64,000 bases of DNA from an uncultured beta proteobacterium (GCA_903875135.1 CAIQUZ010000112.1:1-64000), one strand, 5' to 3'; positions 20,510 through 30,335 are shown, numbered from the stretch's first letter. Notes: a model not told the origin generated them from the letters alone. Translations and numbers: made by a program.

Positions 20510-21427
20510 ATGAATACTTCGAATATTTTTTATCCTACGATTGCTGATACGGTTGGTCATACACCACTCATTCGCTTACAGCGAATCCCTGGAGAGGGTA
20601 ATCAGGTCCGTAATAATATTATTTTAGGAAAATTAGAGGGTAATAACCCTGCGGGTTCGGTGAAAGATCGTCCGGCCTTATCCATGTTTCGTCGTGCTGA
20701 GCAGCGCGGTGAAATCGCTCCTGGTGATACGCTGATTGAGGCAACGAGTGGCAATACCGGCATTGCACTGGCGATGGTAGCGGCAATCCTGGGTTATAAG
20801 ATGATATTGATCATGCCAGAAAATCAGAGCATTGAACGTCGTCAAAGTATGACAGCCTATGGCGCTGAGCTTATTCTTACGCCTGCTAAAGGCGGCATGG
20901 AGTATGCCAGGGACTATGCCGCTCAGCTTCAAAAAGAAGGGCGCGGGATTATTTTGGATCAATTCTCCAACAAAGATAATCCATTAGCGCATTTTGAAGG
21001 AACCGGCCCTGAGATTTGGCGGGATACGCATGGTCAAATTACCCACTTTGTTTCTTCTATGGGAACTACCGGAACGATTACTGGCACATCTACTTTTTTA
21101 AAGCAGCAAAATCCAAACATTCAAATCATTGGTGTGCAACCAATGGATGGCTCACAGATTCCTGGGATTCGTAAATGGGCGCCGGAGTATTTGCCGAAGA
21201 TTTTCGAACCTTCAAGAGTCGATTCGTTGGAGTATGTTTCGCAGGTAGAGGCCGAAGAGATGTGCCGTCGGATGGCACGTGAAGAGGGTATTTTTTGTGG
21301 TGTCTCTGCGGCAGGCACTTTAGTTGTTGCCCTTCGCATTGCTCAGCGGATTGAAAACGCCACGATTGTTTTTATCGTTTGTGACCGTGGTGACCGGTAT
21401 TTATCGACGGGGATTTTCCCGGCTTAG
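20510..21427 (+). CDS. cysM: Cysteine synthase B (O-acetylserine sulfhydrylase)
   Basis: 305 aa from the ATG at 20510; a longer frame from 20447 adds 21 residues without family similarity. The PLP lysine is K52 in NPAGSVKDRPA, and the phosphate loop is EATSGNTGIALA. Sequence details such as MPENQSIERRQ favour the CysM branch over CysK. It forms cysteine from O-acetylserine and sulfide or thiosulfate. Its last 56 nt overlap the 3' end of the opposite-strand lytic transglycosylase gene. Confidence 0.93.
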   Translation: MNTSNIFYPTIADTVGHTPLIRLQRIPGEGNQVRNNIILGKLEGNNPAGSVKDRPALSMFRRAEQRGEIAPGDTLIEATSGNTGIALAMVAAILGYKMILIMPENQSIERRQSMTAYGAELILTPAKGGMEYARDYAAQLQKEGRGIILDQFSNKDNPLAHFEGTGPEIWRDTHGQITHFVSSMGTTGTITGTSTFLKQQNPNIQIIGVQPMDGSQIPGIRKWAPEYLPKIFEPSRVDSLEYVSQVEAEEMCRRMAREEGIFCGVSAAGTLVVALRIAQRIENATIVFIVCDRGDRYLSTGIFPA

Positions 21428-22571
21428 TTGTTTTAGCGGACCAGCCATTTTGCACCACGGCTTGACCAAATTCAGTGACTGACATCGCGTAAAAAAAGCT
21501 CCGGTTATATTGTGTGATCACTTCAAAATTGCGCAGTCCGACCAAATAATCAACTTTATCTGAGCCATCTTTTTCAATCCGTGGCAGGTCCACGATGAGA
21601 GCGGGGCTATTTTCGTCCAGCGAACTTGGCCAGCTAGTAATGATCTTTTGGTTTTTTAATTGCCCGAGGGAGAGTTTAGGATTTGGGTCGCCATCAGCTA
21701 GTTCTTTGAGGATGGTGCTTGCTTGCATTTCGGATGAGATGGGTAAGTAAGTAGGTTCTCCATTTTTCCAGCCATGGGCTAGCAAGAACTGCGCGATACT
21801 TTGCATGGCATCTTCAGAGCTAGTGCGTAAATCAATTTTTCCATCGTGATTACCATCGCGTGCGTATAGACGGATGCTACTAGGCATAAATTGAGGCATA
21901 CCGATTGCACCGGCAAATGACCCTTCCTGGATCAGGCAGGCTCGAAGCAGATCGGATGACATCGTGGTGAGACTCAGAGTATCGATGCAATTGAGAACAT
22001 GGTCGCGTAATTGTTCCTTAAACATCGCTTCACGTCCGACACGATTTGCGCTAGGGGGATAATCAAAGGCAAAAGTGGTCAGGATGTCACGCACAGGAAA
22101 CGACCCCATATTGCGGCCATAGACAGTTTCGACCCCTAAGATTCCCACAACAAGCGACATTGGCACACCGCTTGTTTTTTCCAATTGATTGAGAAATTCA
22201 TGATGTTCTTGTAAAAAACGCTTTCCAGCATCTAAACGAATCGTATTCATGACGTTCGATCGATAGGAGGTCCAATTTTTACGCCCTTTACTACCTGATG
22301 CTGGCACCATATATTGCCGAGCAATGGTTTGATATTTCACATCGCGAAATGCTTCTCGCAACATGTCAATAGAAAGGTTTTCTCGAATGGCTAGTTCGAT
22401 TAGGAAAAAATCTAAGGCTTGTTCTTTAGAAAGAGTAAGGGGATTTGAGGAATCTAGACCAATCTCTTGAGAGGGCTTGATTTGAGCATGACTTGCGGTA
22501 GTTGCTGCAAGGTGCGCGGCGATCAGACAACTCCAAAAAAAGAGCGGTCGGATAGTTTTTAGAAATTTCAT
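21372..22571 (-). CDS. mltB: Lytic murein transglycosylase B (SLT family 3)
   Basis: 399 aa. A signal peptide ends about residue 29 (TTASHAQ); there is no lipobox Cys, so it is probably periplasmic and soluble. The catalytic glutamate is E148 in GILGVETVYGRNMG. Other family blocks are AGAIGMPQFMPSS and DGNHDGKIDL. It cleaves the MurNAc-GlcNAc bond forming 1,6-anhydro ends. The last 18 or so residues (ending GHHGHKR) are encoded antisense to the end of cysM and look unconserved. Its start is divergent from the deacetylase-like gene. Confidence 0.9.
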   Translation of the reverse strand: MKFLKTIRPLFFWSCLIAAHLAATTASHAQIKPSQEIGLDSSNPLTLSKEQALDFFLIELAIRENLSIDMLREAFRDVKYQTIARQYMVPASGSKGRKNWTSYRSNVMNTIRLDAGKRFLQEHHEFLNQLEKTSGVPMSLVVGILGVETVYGRNMGSFPVRDILTTFAFDYPPSANRVGREAMFKEQLRDHVLNCIDTLSLTTMSSDLLRACLIQEGSFAGAIGMPQFMPSSIRLYARDGNHDGKIDLRTSSEDAMQSIAQFLLAHGWKNGEPTYLPISSEMQASTILKELADGDPNPKLSLGQLKNQKIITSWPSSLDENSPALIVDLPRIEKDGSDKVDYLVGLRNFEVITQYNRSFFYAMSVTEFGQAVVQNGWSAKTTKPGKSPSINTGHHGHKR

Positions 22572-22632
22572 GATGATTGAACAGTTTAGGTAATAATAAG
22601 ATTATTGACCATAAAGATAAGAACAGAGTTTT

Positions 22633-23556
22633 ATGACGACAGGTTATATTAGTCATCCCGATTTTTTTCAGCATGAAATGGGTAGTTACCATCCAGAATG
22701 TCCTGATCGTTTAAGTGCGATTGAAGATCAAATGATTTTAAGTCGCATTGATGATTTTGTTACTCGGATTGATGCGCCACTTGCGACAGAAGATCAAATT
22801 GCTTTGGTGCATGATCGGCAGATGATTCAGTTTTTAAAAGAGAACTCACCGACGGCTGGATACTTCAGCATTGATGGCGATACTTCCATGAATCCTCACT
22901 CTTATCAAGCTGCGTTACGAGCAGCTGGAGCTTGTCTGGCTGCTGTTGATGCGGTGATGCAAGGGCAGGTGAACAATGTGTTTTGTGCGGTTCGTCCTCC
23001 TGGGCATCATGCTGAGCCAAGCCATGCCATGGGATTTTGTCTCTTTAACAATATTGCTATTGCTGCTAAATACGCGCTAGAGCATTATGGTCTTAAAAGA
23101 GTGGCCATGATTGATTTTGACGTTCATCATGGTAATGGCACTGAAGCGGCTTTTCGAGATGATTCACGGGTCTTGATGTGTGGTTTTTTTCAGCATCCTT
23201 TTTATCCTTATAGTGGGGACGCATCTTCGGCGAGTAATATGCTCAATATTCCGGTGCCCGCCTATACCAAGGGGCTTGATATTCGGCAAATCGTATCGGA
23301 TGTATGGATGCCCAGACTAGAAGCGTTTGCTCCTGAATGTATCTTTATCTCGGCGGGCTTTGATGCGCATCGAGAAGATGAGTTAGGTCAGTTAGGTTTA
23401 GTGGAGGCGGATTATGCTTGGATGACCAAGCAGATTTTGCTGTTGGCGAGAAAATATTCAAATAACCGAATCATCAGTTCTTTAGAGGGGGGCTATCATT
23501 TATCTGCTTTAGGACGAAGTGTGGTGGCACATATTAAAGAGTTAGCAGAAATTTAA
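22633..23556 (+). CDS. Histone-deacetylase-family amidohydrolase (acetylpolyamine-type)
   Basis: 307 aa. Class II HDAC-like arginase fold with visible catalytic features: PPGHH (H125, H126), and zinc ligands D163 and H165 in DFDVHHGNGT plus D244 in SAGFDAHRED. The bacterial family deacetylates polyamines, small amides or protein lysines using zinc; the substrate is not predictable. It starts 61 nt from the divergent mltB start and runs into the acyl-CoA ligase gene 20 nt downstream. A link to lysine acylation or acyl-CoA metabolism is inferred from that context only. Confidence 0.88.
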   Translation: MTTGYISHPDFFQHEMGSYHPECPDRLSAIEDQMILSRIDDFVTRIDAPLATEDQIALVHDRQMIQFLKENSPTAGYFSIDGDTSMNPHSYQAALRAAGACLAAVDAVMQGQVNNVFCAVRPPGHHAEPSHAMGFCLFNNIAIAAKYALEHYGLKRVAMIDFDVHHGNGTEAAFRDDSRVLMCGFFQHPFYPYSGDASSASNMLNIPVPAYTKGLDIRQIVSDVWMPRLEAFAPECIFISAGFDAHREDELGQLGLVEADYAWMTKQILLLARKYSNNRIISSLEGGYHLSALGRSVVAHIKELAEI

Positions 23557-23576
23557 TCTTCTATTTGGAGTTTGAG

Positions 23577-25217
23577 ATGAATATGTATGAACAAGGCTTA
23601 GGTCAAAACACGGCAAACCATACGCCAATGAGTCCATTATCTTTTATTGAGAGAGCGGCTAAGGTTTATCCCCGTCATTTGGCGATTGTGCATGGCGCTT
23701 TACGCCAGGATTGGTTAACGACGTATCAGCGCAGTATTCGGTTAGCGAGTGCTTTGCATCGAAAAGGCATTGGTAAAGGTGACACGGTTGCTGTGATGTT
23801 ACCGAATACGCCCCCGATGGTGGAGGCCCACTTTGGGGTCCCCATGTCTGGCGCAGTTCTCAATGCCTTAAATACCCGTTTAGATCCGGAAGCGATTGCT
23901 TTTATGCTTGAACATGGTGAGGCAAAAGTGGTGATTGTTGATCCCGAATTTAGTCAGACCATGAAACACGCGCTGGAGATCTCCAAGATCAAGAATGTCT
24001 TGGTGATCGATATCACCGACCCGCTTTACACCGGTGAAGGTCAAGCAATTGGCGCGTTGGATTATGAAGCATTTTTACAAAGTGGTGACCCTGATTATGC
24101 TTGGCAATATCCACTAGACGAGTGGGATTCGATTTGTTTAAATTACACATCGGGCACTACTGGCAATCCGAAAGGCGTTGTTTACCATCATCGTGGTGCA
24201 ATGACCGGTGCTATCTCTAATATTTTGGAATGGGATATGCCCAAGCATCCGATCTATTTATGGACATTGCCCATGTTTCATTGCAACGGTTGGACATTTC
24301 CCTGGGTGATTGCAGCTCGGGCAGGTGTGAACGTTTGTTTACGAAAAGTAGACGCGGCGAATATCTTTTCTGCGATGAAAGAGCATGGCGTTACCCATTA
24401 TTGCGCAGCACCGATTGTGCATGGTTTACTCGTTAATGCTAAGCCCGAGTTAAAGCTGGGTGTTCCCAAAGGCGTTAAGGCGATGGTGGCAGGTGCAGCA
24501 CCACCAGCGGCCATGATCGAGGGGATGGAAACCTTAGGTTTTGATTTGCTGCATGTGTATGGCTTGACGGAGATTTATGGGCCTGCTGCTGTTTGTGTCA
24601 AACATGAGGAGTGGAATCAATTAGAGATTGGTGAGCGCGCCAATCTGAATGCCCGACAAGGGGTGAGTTACCACTTGGAACAAGCGATGACGGTGATGGA
24701 TCCCCAAACGATGACAGAAGTTCCTGCGGATGGTGTCACGATGGGTGAGATCATGTTTAGGGGCAATATGACCATGAAAGGCTATCTCAAAAATGAAAAG
24801 ACCACCAAAGAGACCTTTGCTGGTGGTTGGTTTCATACGGGTGATTTAGCAGTGATTCATCCAGATGGTTATGTGAAGATTAAAGACCGTAGTAAAGACA
24901 TCATTATTTCTGGTGGCGAGAATATTTCATCGATCGAAGTTGAAGATGTTTTATATCGTCATCCAGCGGTGATGGCTGCGGCTGTGGTTGCCAAACCAGA
25001 TGCGAAGTGGGGAGAAACCCCCTGTGCTTTCTTGGAGATTAAAGAGGGCATTCAAGTCACTGAAGCGCAGATGATTGAACATTGTAAGTTGCATTTGGCA
25101 GGTTTTAAAGTTCCAAGGACGATTGTTTTTGGCGAGTTGCCGAAAACGTCCACAGGAAAAATCCAAAAATTTGAACTTCGTAAACGCGCTGATTCTGCCA
25201 AAGCATTTGATGTCTAA
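23577..25217 (+). CDS. Acyl-CoA synthetase (AMP-forming)
   Basis: 546 aa from the ATG at 23577, with the Shine-Dalgarno TTGGAG just upstream. ANL superfamily motifs: P-loop YTSGTTGNPKGV, YGLTEIYGPAAV, GWFHTGDLAV and KDRSKDIIISGGENI, and the C-terminal catalytic lysine in TSTGKIQK. The overall pattern resembles medium-chain and DmdB-like (3-methylmercaptopropionate) ligases, but the substrate cannot be fixed. It activates a carboxylic acid to its CoA ester. It lies upstream of etfBA and an acyl-CoA dehydrogenase, suggesting a complete fatty-acid-type oxidation entry unit. Confidence 0.9.
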   Translation: MNMYEQGLGQNTANHTPMSPLSFIERAAKVYPRHLAIVHGALRQDWLTTYQRSIRLASALHRKGIGKGDTVAVMLPNTPPMVEAHFGVPMSGAVLNALNTRLDPEAIAFMLEHGEAKVVIVDPEFSQTMKHALEISKIKNVLVIDITDPLYTGEGQAIGALDYEAFLQSGDPDYAWQYPLDEWDSICLNYTSGTTGNPKGVVYHHRGAMTGAISNILEWDMPKHPIYLWTLPMFHCNGWTFPWVIAARAGVNVCLRKVDAANIFSAMKEHGVTHYCAAPIVHGLLVNAKPELKLGVPKGVKAMVAGAAPPAAMIEGMETLGFDLLHVYGLTEIYGPAAVCVKHEEWNQLEIGERANLNARQGVSYHLEQAMTVMDPQTMTEVPADGVTMGEIMFRGNMTMKGYLKNEKTTKETFAGGWFHTGDLAVIHPDGYVKIKDRSKDIIISGGENISSIEVEDVLYRHPAVMAAAVVAKPDAKWGETPCAFLEIKEGIQVTEAQMIEHCKLHLAGFKVPRTIVFGELPKTSTGKIQKFELRKRADSAKAFDV

Positions 25218-25333
25218 CGATGTAAAGTCAATATGTACCTTTTGCGAAGTTCAACGAATCGGCACTTCAAACAGCAAATTGCAGTAATATTTAAAGTTGT
25301 TGAAATTATTATTGATTAAATTAGGTCATCGAA

Positions 25334-26083
25334 ATGAAAATTTTAGTAGCAGTAAAAAGGGTGGTTGATTACAACGTGAAAGTACGGGTGAAGTCAGATC
25401 ACTCAGGGGTTGAGACGGCCAATGTCAAAATGAGTATGAACCCGTTTGATGAGATTGCTGTGGAAGAGGCCGTTAGATTAAAAGAGGCGGGAATTGCTAC
25501 TGAAGTTATTGCCGTATCCATTGGTGTTACCCAATGTCAAGAGACCTTAAGAACAGCGATGGCCATTGGTGCTGACCGCGCAATATTGGTCGAGACAGGT
25601 GAAGATATACAGCCGCTTGCTGTGGCTAAAATTATGCAAGCAATTGCTGCCAAGGAGTCTCCGCAACTCGTGATTTTAGGTAAGCAAGCGATTGATGATG
25701 ATAGTAATCAGACGGGACAAATGTTAGCCGCTTTGATGCAAGTGCCTCAGGCAACTTTTGCTTCTAAAGTGGTCATTGACGGAGCGTTTGCTCAAGTCAC
25801 GCGTGAAGTAGATGGTGGTCTTGAGACCATTCGTTTGAGCTTGCCGGCGGTAGTGACGACGGATCTGCGTTTAAATGAGCCACGTTATGTGACCTTACCC
25901 AATATCATGAAGGCTAAAAAGAAGACCTTAGATATTTTTAAGCCAGAAGATTTAGGTGTTGATGTGCAGCCCCGCTTAAAGACGATACAAGTTGTAGAGC
26001 CAGGTAAGCGTCAAGCTGGTGTGATGGTCCCTGATGTGGCGACCTTGATGGATAAATTAAAAAATGAAGCGAAGGTAATTTAA
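25334..26083 (+). CDS. etfB: Electron transfer flavoprotein subunit beta
   Basis: 249 aa. It starts [20 protein letters not shown] and has the AMP/dehydrogenase-contact features of EtfB, including the signature [25 protein letters not shown]. The protein forms a heterodimer with EtfA and passes electrons from acyl-CoA dehydrogenases to ETF:quinone oxidoreductase. etfA begins immediately after the stop codon (TAA-ATG), and the acyl-CoA dehydrogenase gene follows. Confidence 0.96.
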   Translation: MKILVAVKRVVDYNVKVRVKSDHSGVETANVKMSMNPFDEIAVEEAVRLKEAGIATEVIAVSIGVTQCQETLRTAMAIGADRAILVETGEDIQPLAVAKIMQAIAAKESPQLVILGKQAIDDDSNQTGQMLAALMQVPQATFASKVVIDGAFAQVTREVDGGLETIRLSLPAVVTTDLRLNEPRYVTLPNIMKAKKKTLDIFKPEDLGVDVQPRLKTIQVVEPGKRQAGVMVPDVATLMDKLKNEAKVI

Positions 26084-27022
26084 ATGACTGTTCTCGTAAT
26101 CGCAGAATCACAACAGAATCACTTGCAACCAAGTACCCTCAACGTCATGAGTGCGGCATTACAAATTGATACTGATGTTCATGTTGTTTTAATGGGGCAA
26201 GGCCTATCTGAAGTTGCTATACAAGCAGCGCAGATTTCTGGAGTGAGTAAGGTATTAGTTGCTGATGATAGTATTTTTGCCAATCAACTGGCTGAGAATC
26301 TGACTTTACAAATTTTAGCGATAGTTGATGCATATAGTCATATCCTTGTTGCGGCTAGTGCTAATGGTAAAAATGTGATGCCTCGCATTGCTGCGCTCAA
26401 AGATGTTGCGCAAATCTCAGAAATTACGAAGGTGATTGATGCGAACACGTTTGAGAGACCCATTTATGCAGGCAATGCGATCGCCACTGTTCAGTCGAGT
26501 GATTCTCTGAAAGTGATTACGGTTCGTACGACCGGTTTTGATCCTGTACCAGCAACGGGTGGTACAGCGGTGATTGAAGCGCTTACAGTGGTGAGTGATT
26601 CAGGGCAGAGTCAATTTGTTTCTCGCGAGACCACCAAGTCGGACCGCCCGGAATTGACTGCGGCAAAAATTATTGTCTCCGGTGGTCGTGGTTTAGGTTC
26701 AGCAGAGCAATACCATCACATCATGGAGCCCTTGGCAGATAGCCTCGGTGCCGCCTTAGGGGCATCTAGAGCAGCCGTTGATGCAGGCTACGTCCCGAAC
26801 GATTACCAAGTCGGTCAGACCGGCAAAATCGTTGCACCCCAGTTGTATGTGGCCGTCGGTATCTCCGGAGCGATTCAGCATTTAGCGGGGATGAAGGATT
26901 CGAAAGTGATCGTCGCGATCAATAAAGATCCTGAGGCTCCAATCTTTGGTGTTGCTGATTATGGATTAGTTGCCGATCTTTTTACGGCGGTACCAGAGTT
27001 GGTTGCAGCGATTAAAAATTAA
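26084..27022 (+). CDS. etfA: Electron transfer flavoprotein subunit alpha
   Basis: 312 aa. The C-terminal FAD-binding domain is clear: VSGGRGLGSAEQ, VGQTGKIVAPQLYVAVGISGAIQH and INKDPEAPIFGVADYG. It pairs with EtfB, whose stop it directly abuts. The heterodimer carries electrons from the dehydrogenase encoded 50 nt downstream and probably from others in the cell. Confidence 0.97.
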   Translation: MTVLVIAESQQNHLQPSTLNVMSAALQIDTDVHVVLMGQGLSEVAIQAAQISGVSKVLVADDSIFANQLAENLTLQILAIVDAYSHILVAASANGKNVMPRIAALKDVAQISEITKVIDANTFERPIYAGNAIATVQSSDSLKVITVRTTGFDPVPATGGTAVIEALTVVSDSGQSQFVSRETTKSDRPELTAAKIIVSGGRGLGSAEQYHHIMEPLADSLGAALGASRAAVDAGYVPNDYQVGQTGKIVAPQLYVAVGISGAIQHLAGMKDSKVIVAINKDPEAPIFGVADYGLVADLFTAVPELVAAIKN

Positions 27023-27072
27023 GTGTACGCGGCTGTATGCGTTGGAAAAGACAAACAATGAGGGGATAAAAC

Positions 27073-28860
27073 ATGACGTATCAAGCGCCCGTTAAAGAGA
27101 TGATGTTTGTGATGAATCATTTGGCAGGAATCTCTCAAGTGGCGAGTCTTCCCTCGTTTGAAGATGCTGGGCTGGACTCTGATACAGCCGAATCGATTTT
27201 AAGTGAGTCAGCCAAATTTGCTCAAGAGGTGGTTGCGCCCCTCAATTGGGCTGGTGATCAGCAACCCAGTTATTTAAAAGATGGTCATGTCATTACATCC
27301 CCGGGGTTTAAAGAAGCCTTTGCACAGTATGTAGCTGCAGGTTGGCAGGGAATGACCCATGCCCAGGAGTATGGTGGTCAGGGCTTACCTAAACTCATCG
27401 CTACTGCCTGCCAGGAAATGATTAATTCTGCGAACTTATCGTTTTCACTTTGTCCGATGCTCACTGAAGGTGCGATCGAAGCATTGACGGTGGCGGCAAG
27501 TGACGAGATCAAAACGCGTTTTATTCCGAATATGGTCTCTGGTAAGTGGACTGGCACGATGAATCTGACAGAACCACAAGCTGGATCTGATTTAGCACTT
27601 GTTCGAACACGTGCTGAGCCAGTAGGCGACGGCACACACAAGATTTTTGGTACAAAAATTTACATAACGTATGGCGACCATGACTATACCGAAAACATTA
27701 TTCATTTGGTCCTAGCCAGAACACCGAATGGACCGGCTGGTGTAAAAGGGATTTCCTTATTTGTTGTGCCTAAATTTTTGGTCACTGACAGCGGTCAGAT
27801 TGGGCAGCGTAATGATGTGCATTGTATTTCTTTAGAGCATAAGCTGGGTATTAAAGCCAGTCCTACTGCAGTATTGCAGTATGGTGATCATGGCGGCGCG
27901 ATTGGCTATATGGTTGGTGAAGAAAATAATGGCCTAGCTTATATGTTCATCATGATGAATGCCGCGCGTTTTGGTGTTGGTATGCAAGGCATCGCCTTAG
28001 CGGACAGGGCCTATCAAAAGGCCGTTAGTTATGCAAAAGATCGCGTGCAAAGTAGGGACCTTGCTGGCTCTACAGGACCGGTCGCAATTATTCATCACCC
28101 CGATGTAAAAAGAATGCTCATGACCATGCGTGCTTATACGGAAGGTGCGCGCAGTTTGGCGTATGTCACAGTGGCCGCGCTCGACGCCGCAGAGCATAGC
28201 TCTGATGAAAAAACCCGTGCTGAGAACCACGCTTTTTATGAGTTTCTAGTCCCCATTATTAAAGGATTTTCTACGGAGATGTCCGTTCAGGTGGCAAGTC
28301 TTGGGGTACAGATTCATGGTGGGATGGGTTTTATCGAAGAAACAGGCGCTGCTCAACACTATCGTGATGCACGTATCTTGCCGATTTATGAAGGCACTAC
28401 AGCGATTCAGGCCAATGATCTCATTGGTCGTAAAACGCTTCGTGATGGAGGAGCTGCGATTCAAGCGATTGGTCAGCAGATTGCGGCAACTGAGGCAGAG
28501 TTAGCCGCATCAGGAACAGCGGCAGCAAACGTCATGAAGGAAAAATTAGGGGCAGCGCGACAGGCTTTAGAACAGGTGGTGATGTATGTGCTTGCACAGA
28601 CTAAATCAGATATTAAGGCCGTGTTCGCAGGCAGTGTCACGTATTTGCAGGTGTGCGGTTTAACACTGGCAGGCTGGCAGATGGCAAGGGCCTTACTGGC
28701 GGCCCAGCAGCATCAGGATGAAGACTCTGATTTTTATGCTGCGAAGATTGCTACGGCGCAATTTTATGCGCAGCATTTACTAACTCAAGTTCCTGGTTTA
28801 GCAATGGCGATTGTTGAAGGTGGCAGTGTTACTAACGCGCTCACGGCAGAGCAGTTTTAA
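27073..28860 (+). CDS. Acyl-CoA dehydrogenase (595-aa FadE/DmdC-like class)
   Basis: 595 aa, longer than the 380-aa classical enzymes, with an extra C-terminal helical domain (about 465-595). FAD-binding and substrate blocks include MNLTEPQAGSDLALVRT, GTKIYITYGDHD and IHGGMGFIEETGAAQHYRDARILPIYEGTT; the catalytic base is E440 in YEGT. The class contains long-chain dehydrogenases and the 3-methylmercaptopropionyl-CoA dehydrogenase DmdC; the substrate is unresolved. It should reduce the EtfAB encoded just upstream. Confidence 0.92.
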   Translation: MTYQAPVKEMMFVMNHLAGISQVASLPSFEDAGLDSDTAESILSESAKFAQEVVAPLNWAGDQQPSYLKDGHVITSPGFKEAFAQYVAAGWQGMTHAQEYGGQGLPKLIATACQEMINSANLSFSLCPMLTEGAIEALTVAASDEIKTRFIPNMVSGKWTGTMNLTEPQAGSDLALVRTRAEPVGDGTHKIFGTKIYITYGDHDYTENIIHLVLARTPNGPAGVKGISLFVVPKFLVTDSGQIGQRNDVHCISLEHKLGIKASPTAVLQYGDHGGAIGYMVGEENNGLAYMFIMMNAARFGVGMQGIALADRAYQKAVSYAKDRVQSRDLAGSTGPVAIIHHPDVKRMLMTMRAYTEGARSLAYVTVAALDAAEHSSDEKTRAENHAFYEFLVPIIKGFSTEMSVQVASLGVQIHGGMGFIEETGAAQHYRDARILPIYEGTTAIQANDLIGRKTLRDGGAAIQAIGQQIAATEAELAASGTAAANVMKEKLGAARQALEQVVMYVLAQTKSDIKAVFAGSVTYLQVCGLTLAGWQMARALLAAQQHQDEDSDFYAAKIATAQFYAQHLLTQVPGLAMAIVEGGSVTNALTAEQF

Positions 28861-28912
28861 GACTTTTCATTAATCAAGCTGAACCAAGAGTGAGTGCTCT
28901 TAAGGCTAAGAG

Positions 28913-29362
28913 TTATTGAGAGATTGCTTTGGACGCTTCTACTTGTGCAACAAAATATTGTTCAAAAGCGATAGCCAGCCCTGACATAAGAACAAATGCA
29001 CCGATCAGAAGTGCCGTAACCAAACAAAAGATCACTGCCCAACTAGAAGCATTTTTCTGGAGTGAGTGAATGTTGAACTGCGCATCAAATTTTTCATCAG
29101 GGCGAAGTCCATAAGCTAAGGTAGCGAGCCAACTTGCCAGCAGTGAAATATATCCAAGAGCAACAAAGAACCATCCAAGTAAAGAAGCTTTTTCTGTTTG
29201 AGCAAGCTCAAACCAACCCCAAATGCCTAACCAAAGAGTAATAAGTTGAAGGTAGAACCAAGGAGATTTGATTCCTTTGAGATAGAGCCAGTGAAGACCT
29301 GTACCGGGAAGAAAGAGACTGAGTAAACAAACAACGAGCTTGGATTTAAAAAGGTTTTGCAT
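28913..29362 (-). CDS. Predicted multi-pass inner-membrane protein of unknown function
   Basis: 149 aa, not recognised with confidence. Four hydrophobic segments are visible, at about residues 8-27, 33-52, 59-85 and 106-135. The first two resemble the TM2 domain pattern (LSLFLPGTGLHWLYLKG), which is only suggestive. Charged stretches (RPDEKFDAQF) separate segments 3 and 4. It lies convergent to the acyl-CoA dehydrogenase gene and downstream of a small lipoprotein on the same strand; no function is implied. Confidence 0.65.
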   Translation of the reverse strand: MQNLFKSKLVVCLLSLFLPGTGLHWLYLKGIKSPWFYLQLITLWLGIWGWFELAQTEKASLLGWFFVALGYISLLASWLATLAYGLRPDEKFDAQFNIHSLQKNASSWAVIFCLVTALLIGAFVLMSGLAIAFEQYFVAQVEASKAISQ

Positions 29363-29413
29363 AGGGCTATGATAAAGCCCGGTTTGATTTAACGTATTTT
29401 TTCCTGAGAATAA

Positions 29414-29911
29414 TTAAGGGGGACCTCTTCTACCAAATGCGAGTACATCCCCAGTTCTACCAACAAGTAATAATTGTTCGCCCCTCATATTTAAAGAGCG
29501 GTAATCATCGAGTTGATTTAAAAAATCTCTTTCAAGTTCCATTCGACTGTTTTCTATGCACATCATTTTTGTGCTGCCAATATTGCCTAAAACAACGGCA
29601 TTTTTCGTATCAATCGTGAGTTGTGAGAAGAAGCGATTACATCCTGAGTACCCAGAGAGCATCTTTTTTTCTTGATTAAATTCAATGATGATCGGTTCAC
29701 CATTATCGCCGTGAGGAATCGTACGATTTTTAACAAGACCCTTTTGATCTGGTGGGAGGTTCCAGCGGAGTAATTCCCAACGACCACTCAGTTGGGCAAG
29801 TGGGGGGCTAGAGCAAGAATTGCAATCAGGCAGGATATTACTGCATGAAATGAGGTTTAGTAGGCCAAAAAACACAAAACTAGACTTAAAAAAGGAGAAA
29901 ATAGGCTTCAT
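29414..29911 (-). CDS. META-domain (HslJ-like) lipoprotein
   Basis: 165 aa from the ATG at 29911; an ATG at 30001 adds 30 unconserved residues ahead of the signal peptide, so the shorter form is preferred. A lipoprotein signal ends in LISC with C23 as the lipidated residue. The mature part has LSGRWELLRWNL, the META hallmark SGYSGCNRFF and the KMMC segment as in HslJ (heat-inducible envelope protein linked to novobiocin resistance in E. coli). Its role is unknown. It runs divergently from rpsP. Confidence 0.75.
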   Translation of the reverse strand: MKPIFSFFKSSFVFFGLLNLISCSNILPDCNSCSSPPLAQLSGRWELLRWNLPPDQKGLVKNRTIPHGDNGEPIIIEFNQEKKMLSGYSGCNRFFSQLTIDTKNAVVLGNIGSTKMMCIENSRMELERDFLNQLDDYRSLNMRGEQLLLVGRTGDVLAFGRRGPP

Positions 29912-30085
29912 AGTGGAATAATTGTTGGTTGTTATTGCTGTTTTAAGATAAAATAGTGAGTTTTCTAGGGTAGTAACATTCGTATTATTTTGCATCATCA
30001 ATAATACCTTTTTGTTAAATGATGCAATGGCATTGTTTTAACCCCTAATTTTTTGATCGTTGTAGTACTTTTTTGAGGAATATTT

Positions 30086-30331
30086 ATGGTCGTCATTCGA
30101 CTTGCACGCGGTGGTTCTAAAAAGCGTCCTTTTTATAGTGTTGTTGTTACGGATAAGCGTAACCGTAGAGATTCAAACTTTGTGGAGCGTTTGGGTTATT
30201 ACAATCCAAGAGCTGTATCTACAGAGCAAGCATTTCGCATTGCCCAAGATCGTTTGACCTATTGGTCAGGTGTTGGTGCTGAAATGTCTCCAACGGTGAA
30301 GCGTTTAATCAAACAGCATTCAACTCACTAA
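30086..30331 (+). CDS. rpsP: 30S ribosomal protein S16
   Basis: 81 aa. Starts [21 protein letters not shown], the invariant S16 N terminus, and ends RLIKQHST. First gene of the rpsP-rimM-trmD-rplS operon; an 8-bp hairpin separates it from rimM. The 174-nt gap to the divergent lipoprotein start is A+T-rich and should hold the operon promoter. Confidence 0.97.
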   Translation: MVVIRLARGGSKKRPFYSVVVTDKRNRRDSNFVERLGYYNPRAVSTEQAFRIAQDRLTYWSGVGAEMSPTVKRLIKQHSTH

Positions 30332-30335
30332 TTTG

